A stretch of DNA of 6,650 nucleotides, taken from positions 1 through 6,650 of the forward strand of contig JAITMZ010000138.1 in assembly GCA_031290725.1 (NCBI GenBank), read 5' to 3'. The position numbers and the translations under genes are program-made. The notes below the pieces were generated by a model. It was not told the origin of the DNA. It did not search any database and saw only the letters and a list, made by a program, of their open reading frames with translations. This document shows, one piece after another, positions 1 through 4,969 of the stretch (its first letter is position 1; each line of letters starts with the position of its first letter). This DNA is from Spirochaetaceae bacterium. Its GTDB lineage: Bacteria > Spirochaetota > Spirochaetia > Treponematales > Treponemataceae.

Positions 1-263
1 CCCTCTTGGAGGCGATCCTCGGGGTCTACGCAAAGGAAGGCATCAAGGACGGCGACAAGGACAACACCCAGCGGGGCACGGCTTTCAAAGGTACCCTGGC
101 GTGGGCCTCGCCGCAGAGCCGACTCATCGTGACCAAGAAGATTACCACCTGTGAAAACATGATAGAAATCTTCCACGAGCTGCTGAAGGACAAGCTGAAG
201 ATCAGAGCCCTGAGCTTCCAGTCCAACGCCCGGAACCTGATCGTGGCAAGGCAGAAATATTAA
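1..263 (+). CDS. C-terminal part of an unrecognised protein (5' end outside window)
   Basis: An open frame enters from the left edge (first full codon at base 3) and ends with TAA at 261-263, giving the last 87 residues of a protein. I do not recognise the family. The visible part has an acidic/basic stretch (KEGIKDGDKDNTQRG), a likely beta hairpin (FKGTLAWASPQSRLIVTKK), an amphipathic helix (MIEIFHELLKDKL) and a final strand ending LIVARQKY. No membrane segment or catalytic motif is visible. A TTG at base 6 could be read as a start, but the frame is open to the edge, it lacks a ribosome site in view, and the text reads like the middle of a domain, so truncation by the window is more likely. 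A strong hairpin terminator follows the stop by 9 bases, which supports this being a real gene end. Codon use is GC-rich and consistent with the other genes. Function unknown. Confidence 0.7.
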   Translation, partial: LLEAILGVYAKEGIKDGDKDNTQRGTAFKGTLAWASPQSRLIVTKKITTCENMIEIFHELLKDKLKIRALSFQSNARNLIVARQKY

Positions 264-272
264 TTGCAAAGT

Positions 273-297
273 CCGCCCGCATTCGTGCGGGCGGTTT
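273..297 (+). terminator. Intrinsic terminator after the first gene
   Basis: CCGCCCGCA (273-281) pairs perfectly with TGCGGGCGG (286-294) around a TTCG tetraloop, a 9-bp stem with seven G-C pairs at its base. AAA lies just before it (268-270) and TTT just after (295-297), so the U tract is short. It lies 9 bases past the stop codon at 261-263. The stem is symmetric and could also end transcripts leaving the tRNA gene on the minus strand, although the bases following it on that strand (ACTTTGC) are a poorer U tract. Confidence 0.8.
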
Positions 298-318
298 CAT
301 ATAGAATGCACTTCCCAC

Positions 319-340
319 GAATCCGCAGGACACCGGATTC
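319..340. repeat. Perfect 7-bp inverted repeat downstream of the tRNA
   Basis: GAATCCG (319-325) and CGGATTC (334-340) are perfect reverse complements with an 8-base loop. The hairpin lies in the 93-base gap between the first terminator and the tRNA 3' end. No T-run follows on either strand, so it is not a classic terminator. It could act as a 3' boundary for trimming of the tRNA precursor, or have no function. Confidence 0.4.
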
Positions 341-390
341 AATTTCCATATTATTTCCTTGCGTGTTTTATCATACTATACTTGTGGCTG

Positions 391-463
391 TGGAGATAAG
401 GGGATTCGAACCCCTGACCTATAGATTGCGAACCTATCGCTCTACCAACTGAGCTATATCCCC
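391..463 (-). tRNA. tRNA-Ala, anticodon CGC
   Basis: Read on the minus strand this folds into a complete 73-nt cloverleaf. The acceptor stem is GGGGATA with TATCTCC and discriminator A73. The D arm is GCTC-AGTTGGTA-GAGC. The anticodon stem is ATAGG/TCTAT (one G-U pair) with loop TTCGCAA, placing CGC at plus-strand 428-430. The variable loop is AGGTC and the T arm is AGGGG-TTCGAAT-CCCCT. The acceptor contains the G3-U70 wobble, the known identity element for alanyl-tRNA synthetase, which agrees with an anticodon reading the GCG codon. The 3' CCA is not encoded (the bases after A73 are CAG), so it must be added by nucleotidyltransferase. The tRNA stands alone, with no other tRNA nearby. Confidence 0.95.
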
Positions 464-484
464 GGTAATTGCTACGCAATTACC
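464..484 (-). repeat. Hairpin abutting the tRNA 5' end
   Basis: GGTAATTGC (464-472) and GCAATTACC (476-484) form a perfect 9-bp stem with a 3-base loop. It lies directly against base G1 of the mature tRNA (463) with no gap. In the precursor RNA it would stack next to the acceptor stem at the RNase P cleavage point. Its right half belongs to the 51-bp repeat described next. Confidence 0.6.
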
Positions 485-576
485 AACGAGTTTTCACTTC
501 GTGAAAACATCGCGGTGCATTGCTATAAATTATCGTACGAGTTTTCACTGCGAAAAAACATCGCGGTGCATTGCTA
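475..576. repeat. Two 51-bp direct repeats upstream of tRNA-Ala
   Basis: Units 475-525 and 526-576 are near copies. The best-conserved part is the last 40 bases (486-525 and 537-576), which differ at only a few positions in the middle. Each begins ACGAGTTTTCAC and ends ATCGCGGTGCATTGCTA. A third ATTGCTA at 468-474 keeps the same 51-base phase at the tRNA edge. In the first copy GTTTTCAC (490-497) and GTGAAAAC (501-508) form a perfect 8-bp hairpin with a TTC loop. In the second copy that hairpin is decayed. Both units lie where the leader of a tRNA precursor would be. I saw no other copy in the window. Confidence 0.75.
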
Positions 577-590
577 CACAGTACCCTTAA

Positions 591-619
591 AAGGTACCAC
601 AAGGATTAAAAAAAGTCAA
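591..619 (-). promoter_or_regulatory. Possible promoter for tRNA-Ala
   Basis: On the minus strand TTGACT (619-614) is followed after exactly 17 bases by TACCTT (596-591). The -35 is close to consensus (5 of 6) and the spacing is ideal, but the -10 is weak (3 of 6). Transcription would start near 584 and give a leader of about 120 nt that covers both 51-bp repeats and the hairpin against the tRNA. An alternative -10 (GATAAT, near 535-530) has no matching -35. Confidence 0.4.
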
Positions 620-673
620 GGGATTTTGTCTTTTTTCATCCTTTTTTCCAAAGTTTTCGTCCCCGGCCTCTTG

Positions 674-1405
674 TCAAATGGGCAGAGCACTCCGCACCAG
701 GGGGTCTAATGCCACAAAAAGAGCGGAAAATACTAGGGTCGGCAGGTAGTTCGCAGTCTTTATGGCACGCAGTCCCGTCAGATTAACGCCGATCATCAGC
801 ACCATCACGCCCCCGGAGGCCGATATTGCCGTCAACATTTGGGGGCTGGCATAGGCAGCGATTCTTCCCGCCAGCAGGGTGAGCGCGCCCTGGTAGACCA
901 GGATCGTAAGGGCGGAAAATAGGGTGCCTATCCCCATGGCGGCGGCCAGGGCCATGGACATAAAGCCGTCCATCATCGATTTGGTTAAAATGATCGAATA
1001 GTTTTTGTCTATCCCCGCCTGAATGGATCCCAGGATGGACATGGCGCCCACGCAGAACAGCACCGATGAATTCAAAAATGCCCGGGCAAAGGAAGCGTCA
1101 CCGGAAATGCCCGAACTGCCGGAGCTTTTGTGGCCGCTCACCAGACGCTCCAAAATGCCGCCAAAATCCAGAATTTTTTGGTCAATGTCTATCCAGGTGC
1201 CCATCAGGCCGCCCAAAATCAGCGCCAGGGCCAGGTACACGATGTTCCCGTAGTTCAATGCCATCTGTATGCCCAACACCAACGACACCAGCCCGCACGC
1301 GGTCTTCACCACATCGGTCATTCCGGCGCTGATCCGTTTGGCAAACAAAAGGCCCACCAGGGAACCAAGGATAACCGTAGTACAATTGATGAAAACAGCG
1401 ATCAT
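674..1405 (-). CDS. DUF554 family multi-pass membrane protein
   Basis: A 243-residue integral membrane protein of the DUF554 (YdfK-like) family. Its biochemical function is not established; a transport role is often suspected. About seven hydrophobic segments are visible, near residues 2-22, 33-50, 54-74, 107-130, 145-170, 165-185 and 193-211, plus one near 219-236. A polar loop rich in Ser and Gly lies at about 90-105 (SGHKSSGSSGISGD). Family hallmarks are the N-terminal small-residue motif (NCTTVILGSLVG) and the C-terminal block AISASGG...IGVNLTGLRAIKTANYLP (193-222). Length matches the usual 225-245 residues. The ATG overlaps the stop of the upstream lipoprotein gene in the four bases ATGA (1402-1405) and has no Shine-Dalgarno sequence, so translation is probably coupled. 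I see no clear hairpin terminator after its stop. Confidence 0.88.
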   Translation of the reverse strand: MIAVFINCTTVILGSLVGLLFAKRISAGMTDVVKTACGLVSLVLGIQMALNYGNIVYLALALILGGLMGTWIDIDQKILDFGGILERLVSGHKSSGSSGISGDASFARAFLNSSVLFCVGAMSILGSIQAGIDKNYSIILTKSMMDGFMSMALAAAMGIGTLFSALTILVYQGALTLLAGRIAAYASPQMLTAISASGGVMVLMIGVNLTGLRAIKTANYLPTLVFSALFVALDPLVRSALPI

Positions 1406-1779
1406 TGGGGTATTTTTTTTAGGTCAATCTGGGTCAGTTTGTAATACGCCGACGGCAAGGTGTAGGCCTGCATGCCTTCATAATAGGAAAGCACCTGTTC
1501 CAAAAGCGGTTTTGCCTCACTCCAGTTCTTTTGCTTAATCTTGATGTGGGCGATTTCAAATTCCGCAGCCAAACGGACAGGCAGGTCGTCGTAATAGCGC
1601 TTCTGGATCACCCGATAATACACTTCCGACGCGGCGGAATTTCCCCCGTCGTAGCTGGTCTGGGCAAGCTGCACCAGTTCGGCCACCGAGGTGTCTTCGG
1701 GGATGCTGTCTTCTGTGGGCACTGATTTACAGGCCGCAATGACCAGGCAAAACAGGCACAACGCCAAGAGTTTGTTCAT
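1402..1779 (-). CDS. Small TPR-like lipoprotein
   Basis: A 125-residue protein starting MNKLLALCLFCLVIAAC. It has a short positive N-terminus, a hydrophobic core and a lipobox with Cys17 as the predicted lipidated residue (I-A-A-C, acceptable under relaxed spirochaete lipobox rules). An acidic linker (18-31) follows, then two helix-pair units of about 34 residues, roughly 32-65 and 69-102 (LAAEFEIAHIKIKQKNWSEA), which look like tetratricopeptide repeats. A membrane-anchored adaptor role is therefore likely, but the partner is unknown. An in-frame TAG lies 21 bases before the ATG with no other usual start between, so the start is well fixed. It is the first gene of a two-gene operon with the DUF554 protein. 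The promoter lies so close that the mRNA should begin at the ATG. GGAAG ends one base before the ATG, too near to act as a normal ribosome site. Confidence 0.82.
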   Translation of the reverse strand: MNKLLALCLFCLVIAACKSVPTEDSIPEDTSVAELVQLAQTSYDGGNSAASEVYYRVIQKRYYDDLPVRLAAEFEIAHIKIKQKNWSEAKPLLEQVLSYYEGMQAYTLPSAYYKLTQIDLKKIPQ

Positions 1780-1785
1780 GCTTCC

Positions 1786-1814
1786 AGTATACCACAGCGG
1801 CTAAAAAAATGCAA
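1786..1814 (-). promoter_or_regulatory. Promoter of the lipoprotein-DUF554 operon, predicted leaderless start
   Basis: On the minus strand TTGCAT (1814-1809) is followed after exactly 17 bases by TATACT (1791-1786), with an extended -10 TGG just before it. TATACT matches the sigma-70 -10 consensus at 5 of 6. Six bases (GGAAGC) separate it from the ATG at 1779, so the expected start of transcription is the A of the ATG. Confidence 0.7.
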
Positions 1815-1867
1815 GAGGCGCGCTGGGATTCCAGCAATTCTCATTTACAAAGAATAAAAAGAATTTA

Positions 1868-1933
1868 ACCGCCAAGTCGAAGAAGTCGAAGAGATAAAAG
1901 CCAGTTTTTTCTTTCCTTATTCGACTTCGCGGT
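1868..1933. repeat. 14-bp imperfect inverted repeat with internal 9-bp tandem
   Basis: The left arm 1868-1881 (ACCGCCAAGTCGAA) matches the reverse complement of the right arm 1920-1933 (TTCGACTTCGCGGT) at 13 of 14 bases. Within and beside the left arm AAGTCGAAG occurs twice back to back (1874-1882 and 1883-1891). The 38-base interior is AT-rich. Frames through this part carry no recognisable protein. Confidence 0.65.
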
Positions 1934-2077
1934 AAGAAACTCTTTGGCTGGCATCCTTCCCGGCGTCTCTCGCCAGTCCCGCCCCCAAACAAAGGCGACT
2001 GGGAAACTTTTTCACTGCATCAAAAAACTTCCAAACTCAAATCCTCTCTATTCTCTATTCCTCTTCCGCGTCCCCGT

Positions 2078-2147
2078 GCCTCCGTGCTCTCCGTGGGATA
2101 CCTCCTTCTTCTGAGGGAAAGGAATGTCCCACAGAGGACATGGAGAG
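2078..2147. repeat. Degenerate CACGGAG-type repeat in inverted pair
   Basis: The minus-strand reading of 2098-2078 starts TCCCACGGAGAGCACGGAG, and the plus-strand reading of 2127-2147 starts TCCCACAGAGGACATGGAG. They align without gaps and differ at four of these 19 positions, forming an imperfect inverted pair around about 28 bases. Each arm is itself a loose tandem of a 7-9 base CACGGAG-like word. From memory, similar low-complexity words recur between genes in many unrelated bacteria. I cannot verify that here. Confidence 0.55.
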
Positions 2148-2277
2148 GAATTTGGGCGGCATCCCTTCCCAGTCCAGCGCGTTCACTGGGGCCCGAATGC
2201 TCTCCAGTGATACCTGGCCGAAGCTCTACCAAAAACCCGGAAGACCGCGCAGGCAGTTGTCTTTGGGTGGTGGTTGA

Positions 2278-2293
2278 GGGCGCCACGGTGCCC
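2278..2293. promoter_or_regulatory. Palindrome abutting the dnaX -35; operator candidate
   Basis: GGGCGCC (2278-2284) pairs with GGTGCCC (2287-2293), seven pairs including one G-U, around a two-base loop. It ends at the base before TTGACG. A dyad flush with a -35 is a common place for a regulator to bind, but nothing else supports that role. Confidence 0.25.
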
Positions 2294-2322
2294 TTGACGT
2301 TTTATATTTTTTCCCGTATACT
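2294..2322 (+). promoter_or_regulatory. dnaX operon promoter, predicted leaderless start
   Basis: TTGACG (2294-2299) and TATACT (2317-2322) are separated by exactly 17 bases, and each matches the sigma-70 consensus at 5 of 6. The spacer is AT-rich. Six bases (CATTCC) follow before the dnaX ATG at 2329, so the predicted +1 is the A of the start codon. There is no room for a Shine-Dalgarno sequence in the transcript. Confidence 0.8.
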
Positions 2323-2328
2323 CATTCC

Positions 2329-3945
2329 ATGTCATACGAAGTTACCGCGACACGGCGCCGCCCCCAGCGCTTTGAGGATCTGGTGGGACAGGATTTTGTG
2401 GCAGCCACCCTAAAAAACGCCGTCCACACCGGACACATCGCCCAGGCGTATCTCTTTTCCGGCCCCCGCGGCTGCGGTAAAACCTCCACGGCGCGGATCC
2501 TCGCCAAAACCCTGAACTGCACCGGTGAAGACAAGCCCTGCCTCAGGTGCGATCCCTGCGTGGAGATCACCCGCGGCGCCTCCCTGGACGTGATTGAAAT
2601 CGACGGCGCCTCCACCAACAGCGTGAACGACGTACGGCAAATCAGGGACGAGGTGCTTTTCCCGCCCAACGCGTGCCGCTACAAGATATACATCATTGAT
2701 GAAGTGCACATGCTGTCCACCAGCGCCTTCAATGCGCTGCTCAAGACCATCGAGGAGCCGCCGCCCTATGTGGTCTTCATCTTCGCCACCACGGAACTGC
2801 ACAAGGTGCCCGCCACCATCAAGAGCCGGTGCCAGCAGTTCCACTTCCGGCTGGTGGCGGTGGAGCAGATCAAGGACTTGCTCGCCCAGGCGGCGGGGGA
2901 GGCGGGTATCCGCACGGAGGACGAGGCGCTGTACTGGATCGCACGGGAGGCCACCGGGAGCATCCGGGACGCCTACACCCTGTTCGACCAGGTGGCGGCC
3001 TTCTCCGGCGGTCACCTCACCTACGAGAAGATTCGGGACAAGCTGGGCCTGGTGGGGACCGACCAGCTCAACCGTTTAAGCGAGCAGTGCGCCGCGGGGA
3101 AGCCCTCGGAGGCGCTTCAAACCCTGGATGAGATCTTCCAGGGCGGGGTCTCCATCGAGCAGTTCATATCAAACATGGCGGATTACCTGCGTTCCCTGTT
3201 GTTCATCCGGAGCGGCGTCACCAGGGAGGCGCTTCTGGGGCAGGGAAGCGAGCGGTTTTCTCCGGCGGTGCTGGCCGCATGGAATGCCGGGGCCATCGAG
3301 CGGGCGCTGTCGTTGTTTTTTACCCTCTACCGGGACGTGCGCTATTCCCTGAATCCCCGGAGCGAAGTGGAGTTGGGGGTATCCCGGCTGTGCACCCTGT
3401 CGTCCTGGGTGTCGGCACCGGAACTGCGGGCGGCCATCGAGCAGGCGAAAAAGGCGCTGCGCCAGGATACGGCGTCGTTTTCAGGAGGCGAATTTCCTGA
3501 TCAAAACGTACCGCCGCCGGGGGGGCGTGCCCCCGAAACCCCCGGTACCCGGCCCTGGCGGTCGACGAACACTTCCCCTGTGGACGCCCCTCCTCCGGCG
3601 GCAAACCCGAACTTATCTCCGGATGAGCTAAAGGCGGCGGCTCTCCAGGAGCTTTCCCGGACCAACCGGAACCTGACGGCGGCGTCTCTGGCGAAAACCT
3701 CGGCGTGGCAGATTGACGGTGCCGTGGTTCGCATGGAGACCGACTCGGAGTTTTTGGCCCAGCAGGTGGGGAAGGATGGGGCGCCGGTTTCCCAAATTTT
3801 GTCGGCATTGCTGGGAAGGCAGGTGGCGGCCCGGTGTGTGCGGCCCGCCGGTGAAAAAAGTGCGCCCCCTGTGGCTGCACCGGATGATGCCCTGCTTCCC
3901 CAGGCGGAAATGGTGCTCCGGATGTTTAAGGGAACCGTGGTGTAA
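2329..3945 (+). CDS. dnaX: DNA polymerase III subunit gamma/tau (clamp-loader ATPase)
   Basis: DnaX is the motor of the clamp loader, which opens the beta clamp and places it on primed DNA at the replication fork. The 538-residue product has every expected motif: Walker A GPRGCGKTS (45-53), a zinc module with Cys64, Cys71, Cys74 and Cys77, Walker B IIDEVHML (122-129), sensor 1 in FATTELHKVP (152-161), the arginine finger of the SRC motif (Arg167) and sensor 2 in GSIRDA (210-215). Domain III runs to about residue 375. A Pro/Gly/Ala-rich linker follows (about 385-430), then a tau-like C-terminal region. The ATG is chosen because it begins the conserved SYEVTATRRRPQRFEDLVGQ block and lies in register with the promoter. 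First gene of dnaX-ybaB-recR. Oddities are a nested palindrome encoded within the linker and a possible slippery GAAAAAG at codons 374-375. Confidence 0.96.
   Translation: MSYEVTATRRRPQRFEDLVGQDFVAATLKNAVHTGHIAQAYLFSGPRGCGKTSTARILAKTLNCTGEDKPCLRCDPCVEITRGASLDVIEIDGASTNSVNDVRQIRDEVLFPPNACRYKIYIIDEVHMLSTSAFNALLKTIEEPPPYVVFIFATTELHKVPATIKSRCQQFHFRLVAVEQIKDLLAQAAGEAGIRTEDEALYWIAREATGSIRDAYTLFDQVAAFSGGHLTYEKIRDKLGLVGTDQLNRLSEQCAAGKPSEALQTLDEIFQGGVSIEQFISNMADYLRSLLFIRSGVTREALLGQGSERFSPAVLAAWNAGAIERALSLFFTLYRDVRYSLNPRSEVELGVSRLCTLSSWVSAPELRAAIEQAKKALRQDTASFSGGEFPDQNVPPPGGRAPETPGTRPWRSTNTSPVDAPPPAANPNLSPDELKAAALQELSRTNRNLTAASLAKTSAWQIDGAVVRMETDSEFLAQQVGKDGAPVSQILSALLGRQVAARCVRPAGEKSAPPVAAPDDALLPQAEMVLRMFKGTVV
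3447..3500 (+). promoter_or_regulatory. Possible -1 frameshift site in dnaX making a gamma-like short form
   Basis: G-AAA-AAG spans 3447-3453 (codons Lys374 and Lys375) at the end of domain III. A -1 slip would add about 15 residues ending in a basic tail (FRRRIS) and stop at TGA 3498-3500, giving a product of about 390 residues with the ATPase and collar domains but no tau region. A small GGCG/CGCC hairpin (3453-3463) begins right at the site. E. coli dnaX uses A-AAA-AAG at a similar place. Here the first base is G, the stem is only 4 bp and no upstream Shine-Dalgarno-like stimulator is clear, so this is speculative. Confidence 0.25.
3508..3548 (+). repeat. Nested GC palindrome within the dnaX linker
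   Basis: The outer arms GTACCG (3508-3513) and CGGTAC (3543-3548) are perfect reverse complements. Inside, GGGGGC (3521-3526) pairs with GCCCCC (3529-3534). The stretch is read in frame as a Pro/Gly-rich linker piece (VPPPGGRAPETPGTRP). The composition differs sharply from the flanking dnaX codons and looks like an inserted repeat tolerated in a flexible linker. Confidence 0.5.
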
Positions 3946-3946
3946 A

Positions 3947-3952
3947 AAGGAG
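3947..3952 (+). promoter_or_regulatory. Ribosome binding site of ybaB
   Basis: AAGGAG lies five bases before the ATG at 3958. It overlaps a GTG at 3952 that would otherwise lengthen the frame by two codons, so it decides the start in favour of the ATG. It is the only strong Shine-Dalgarno sequence in the operon. Confidence 0.8.
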
Positions 3953-3957
3953 TGAAC

Positions 3958-4269
3958 ATGAACCCTATGGATTTTTTTAAGAATGCTTCGGCCATCAAGG
4001 AACAGGTCGAGGTCGTGCAGGAAAAACTGAAAGACATCAGTGCCACAGGCAATTCGGGGGGCGGCATTGTGCGGGTTACGGTGAACGGTCGGCTGGAAAT
4101 GATCGACATCGAACTTGACCCCATCGCGGTGGACCCCAGGGACATTGAAATGCTGCAGGACCTGATTGTGGCGGCGCACACGGACGCCATGGCAAAAGTG
4201 CAGGACGCGATGCGCGCTAAACTGGGTCCTCTGCTGGGGGGCATGAATCTGCCCAATTTTTCGGAGTAA
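3958..4269 (+). CDS. ybaB: YbaB/EbfC family nucleoid-associated protein
   Basis: A 103-residue protein of the YbaB/EbfC family, small homodimeric DNA-binding proteins that help organise the nucleoid and are almost always encoded between dnaX and recR. The typical fold can be traced: an N-terminal helix MNPMDFFKNASAIKEQVEVVQEKL (1-24), a beta sheet with the conserved GGGIVRVTVNGR and IDIELDP segments (34-55), a helix from about 60 to 90 (RDIEMLQDLIVAAHTDAMAKVQDAM), and a Gly-rich tail ending GGMNLPNFSE. Length is normal for the family. The ATG at 3958 matches the usual MNP start and has AAGGAG upstream. It lies 12 bases after the dnaX stop and 12 bases before recR, so it is cotranscribed. In Borrelia the homologue EbfC was first described as a sequence-specific DNA-binding protein. 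Confidence 0.93.
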   Translation: MNPMDFFKNASAIKEQVEVVQEKLKDISATGNSGGGIVRVTVNGRLEMIDIELDPIAVDPRDIEMLQDLIVAAHTDAMAKVQDAMRAKLGPLLGGMNLPNFSE

Positions 4270-4281
4270 CCGGCACGGATT

Positions 4282-4869
4282 ATGAACACACTGGACGAAC
4301 TGGTTGAATCTTTCTCGCGCTTTCCGGGGATAGGCAAAAAAAGTGCCGCCCGGATCGTCACCTATCTGCTCAAGGCCGACCCTGTTTTTCTCCGGCAATT
4401 CGCCCACCGGATCGTCACGCTGCAGGAACGAATCCGCCCCTGTTCGGTCTGTGGAGCCTACACCGAGGCCGACCCATGCCCCATCTGCAGCGACCCATCC
4501 CGGGAAAAGACCCTTCTGTGCGTGGTGGAGCAGCCCCAGGACGTGGCTATCATTGAGGCGTCCCGGGAATACGCGGGACTATTCCACGTGCTGGGAGGGT
4601 TGATCGCACCGTTGGACGGCGTGGGGCCGGACTCACTGGGCATCCCCCGTCTGGTGAGCCGGGTGCGGGAAGGGGGCTTCTCCGAGGTGATATTGGCCAC
4701 CAATCCCACCGTGGAGGGGGACACCACGGCGTTTTACATACGTCAAGTTCTGGCGGATACCGGCGTGCGCGTCACCCGTCTGGCGTCCGGGCTGCCGGTA
4801 GGGGGTGACCTGGAATACGCGGACCGGCTTACCCTGTCCCGCAGCTTCCGGGGCCGCACATCGCTATGA
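4282..4869 (+). CDS. recR: Recombination mediator protein RecR
   Basis: RecR acts with RecO and RecF to load RecA onto SSB-covered single-stranded gaps. The 195-residue product is full length. It shows a helix-hairpin-helix (FPGIGKKSAARI, 14-25), a four-cysteine zinc finger (Cys54, Cys57, Cys66, Cys69), and a Toprim domain from about residue 78 (LLCVVEQPQDVAIIE with Glu83, then ATNPTVEGDTTAFYI at 139-153). The C-terminal signature is LASGLPVGGDLEYADRLTLSRSF (167-189) ending in GR. The ATG is the natural start, as the conserved first helix begins right away. Its ribosome site is weak (GGAG about 15 bases upstream), so translation probably depends on ybaB, whose stop is 12 bases before. It is the last gene of the dnaX operon. 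No clear hairpin terminator is visible in the 100 bases before ispG. Confidence 0.95.
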   Translation: MNTLDELVESFSRFPGIGKKSAARIVTYLLKADPVFLRQFAHRIVTLQERIRPCSVCGAYTEADPCPICSDPSREKTLLCVVEQPQDVAIIEASREYAGLFHVLGGLIAPLDGVGPDSLGIPRLVSRVREGGFSEVILATNPTVEGDTTAFYIRQVLADTGVRVTRLASGLPVGGDLEYADRLTLSRSFRGRTSL

Positions 4870-4954
4870 CCGCCGCCCCGCCAGCCTCCCTTAACCACCG
4901 TTCAGCGCTTACTGCAGGCGCGGAATCCCGGGCGGAGATTTTGGGGCCCCATTG

Positions 4955-4963
4955 TGGTATCAT
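4955..4963 (+). promoter_or_regulatory. Extended -10 promoter of ispG, predicted leaderless start
   Basis: TGG followed by TATCAT (4958-4963) makes an extended -10. The spacing of six bases (ATTCCC) to the ATG at 4970 is identical to that at the lipoprotein and dnaX genes. No good -35 is seen at 16-18 bases upstream (GAGATT at 4935-4940 for a 17-base spacer), which is tolerable for an extended -10. There is no Shine-Dalgarno sequence before the ATG. Confidence 0.6.
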
Positions 4964-4969
4964 ATTCCC

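Larger units (their letters stand above)
1800..2293. other. Gene-free, repeat-rich gap between divergent operons
   Basis: About 490 bases with no convincing gene. Open frames on both strands here lack ribosome sites and family-like sequence. The content is patchy: a small hairpin GCTGG-GATT-CCAGC (1822-1835), an AAGTCGAAG tandem with an inverted partner (1868-1933), pyrimidine-rich simple sequence (2041-2065), degenerate CTCCGTG/CACGGAG-type repeats in both orientations (2070-2147), a TCACTGG/CCAGTGA hairpin (2183-2189 with 2204-2210), and a GC palindrome touching the dnaX -35 (2278-2293). The two operon promoters lie at its ends. The look is of accumulated dispersed repeats rather than a decayed gene. 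Confidence 0.65.

Noticed and set aside
377..382. TATACT on the plus strand as a further promoter
   Set aside because: No -35 at the right distance and no start codon downstream. It would only give RNA antisense to the tRNA.
264..452. 62-codon frame after the first gene
   Set aside because: It crosses the terminator and reads antisense through the tRNA. The IRGFEPLTYRLRTYRSTN text is the well-known artefact of translating a tRNA.
391..463. tRNA as an integration (att) site for a genomic island
   Set aside because: No second copy of the tRNA 3' end and no integrase or phage-like gene in the window.
515..709. 64-codon frame between the tRNA and the DUF554 gene
   Set aside because: It starts inside the 51-bp repeat, runs over low-complexity T-rich sequence and has no ribosome site.
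2084..2413. 109-codon plus-strand frame covering the repeat-rich gap and the start of dnaX
   Set aside because: It runs through the repeat DNA and the dnaX promoter and overlaps dnaX in another frame. No ribosome site or family match.
2410..3015. 201-codon minus-strand frame inside dnaX
   Set aside because: Antisense to the conserved ATPase motifs, with the skewed composition expected of an overlapping frame.
3501..4407. Two long minus-strand open frames (259 and 286 codons) across the dnaX 3' end and ybaB
   Set aside because: They lie opposite clearly conserved genes, have Pro/Arg/His-rich or Ser-rich text typical of GC-rich antisense frames, and match no family I know.
4952..4969. TTG start at 4952 for ispG
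   Set aside because: It would place the start upstream of the -10 and add six residues not expected for the family. The ATG at 4970 fits better.
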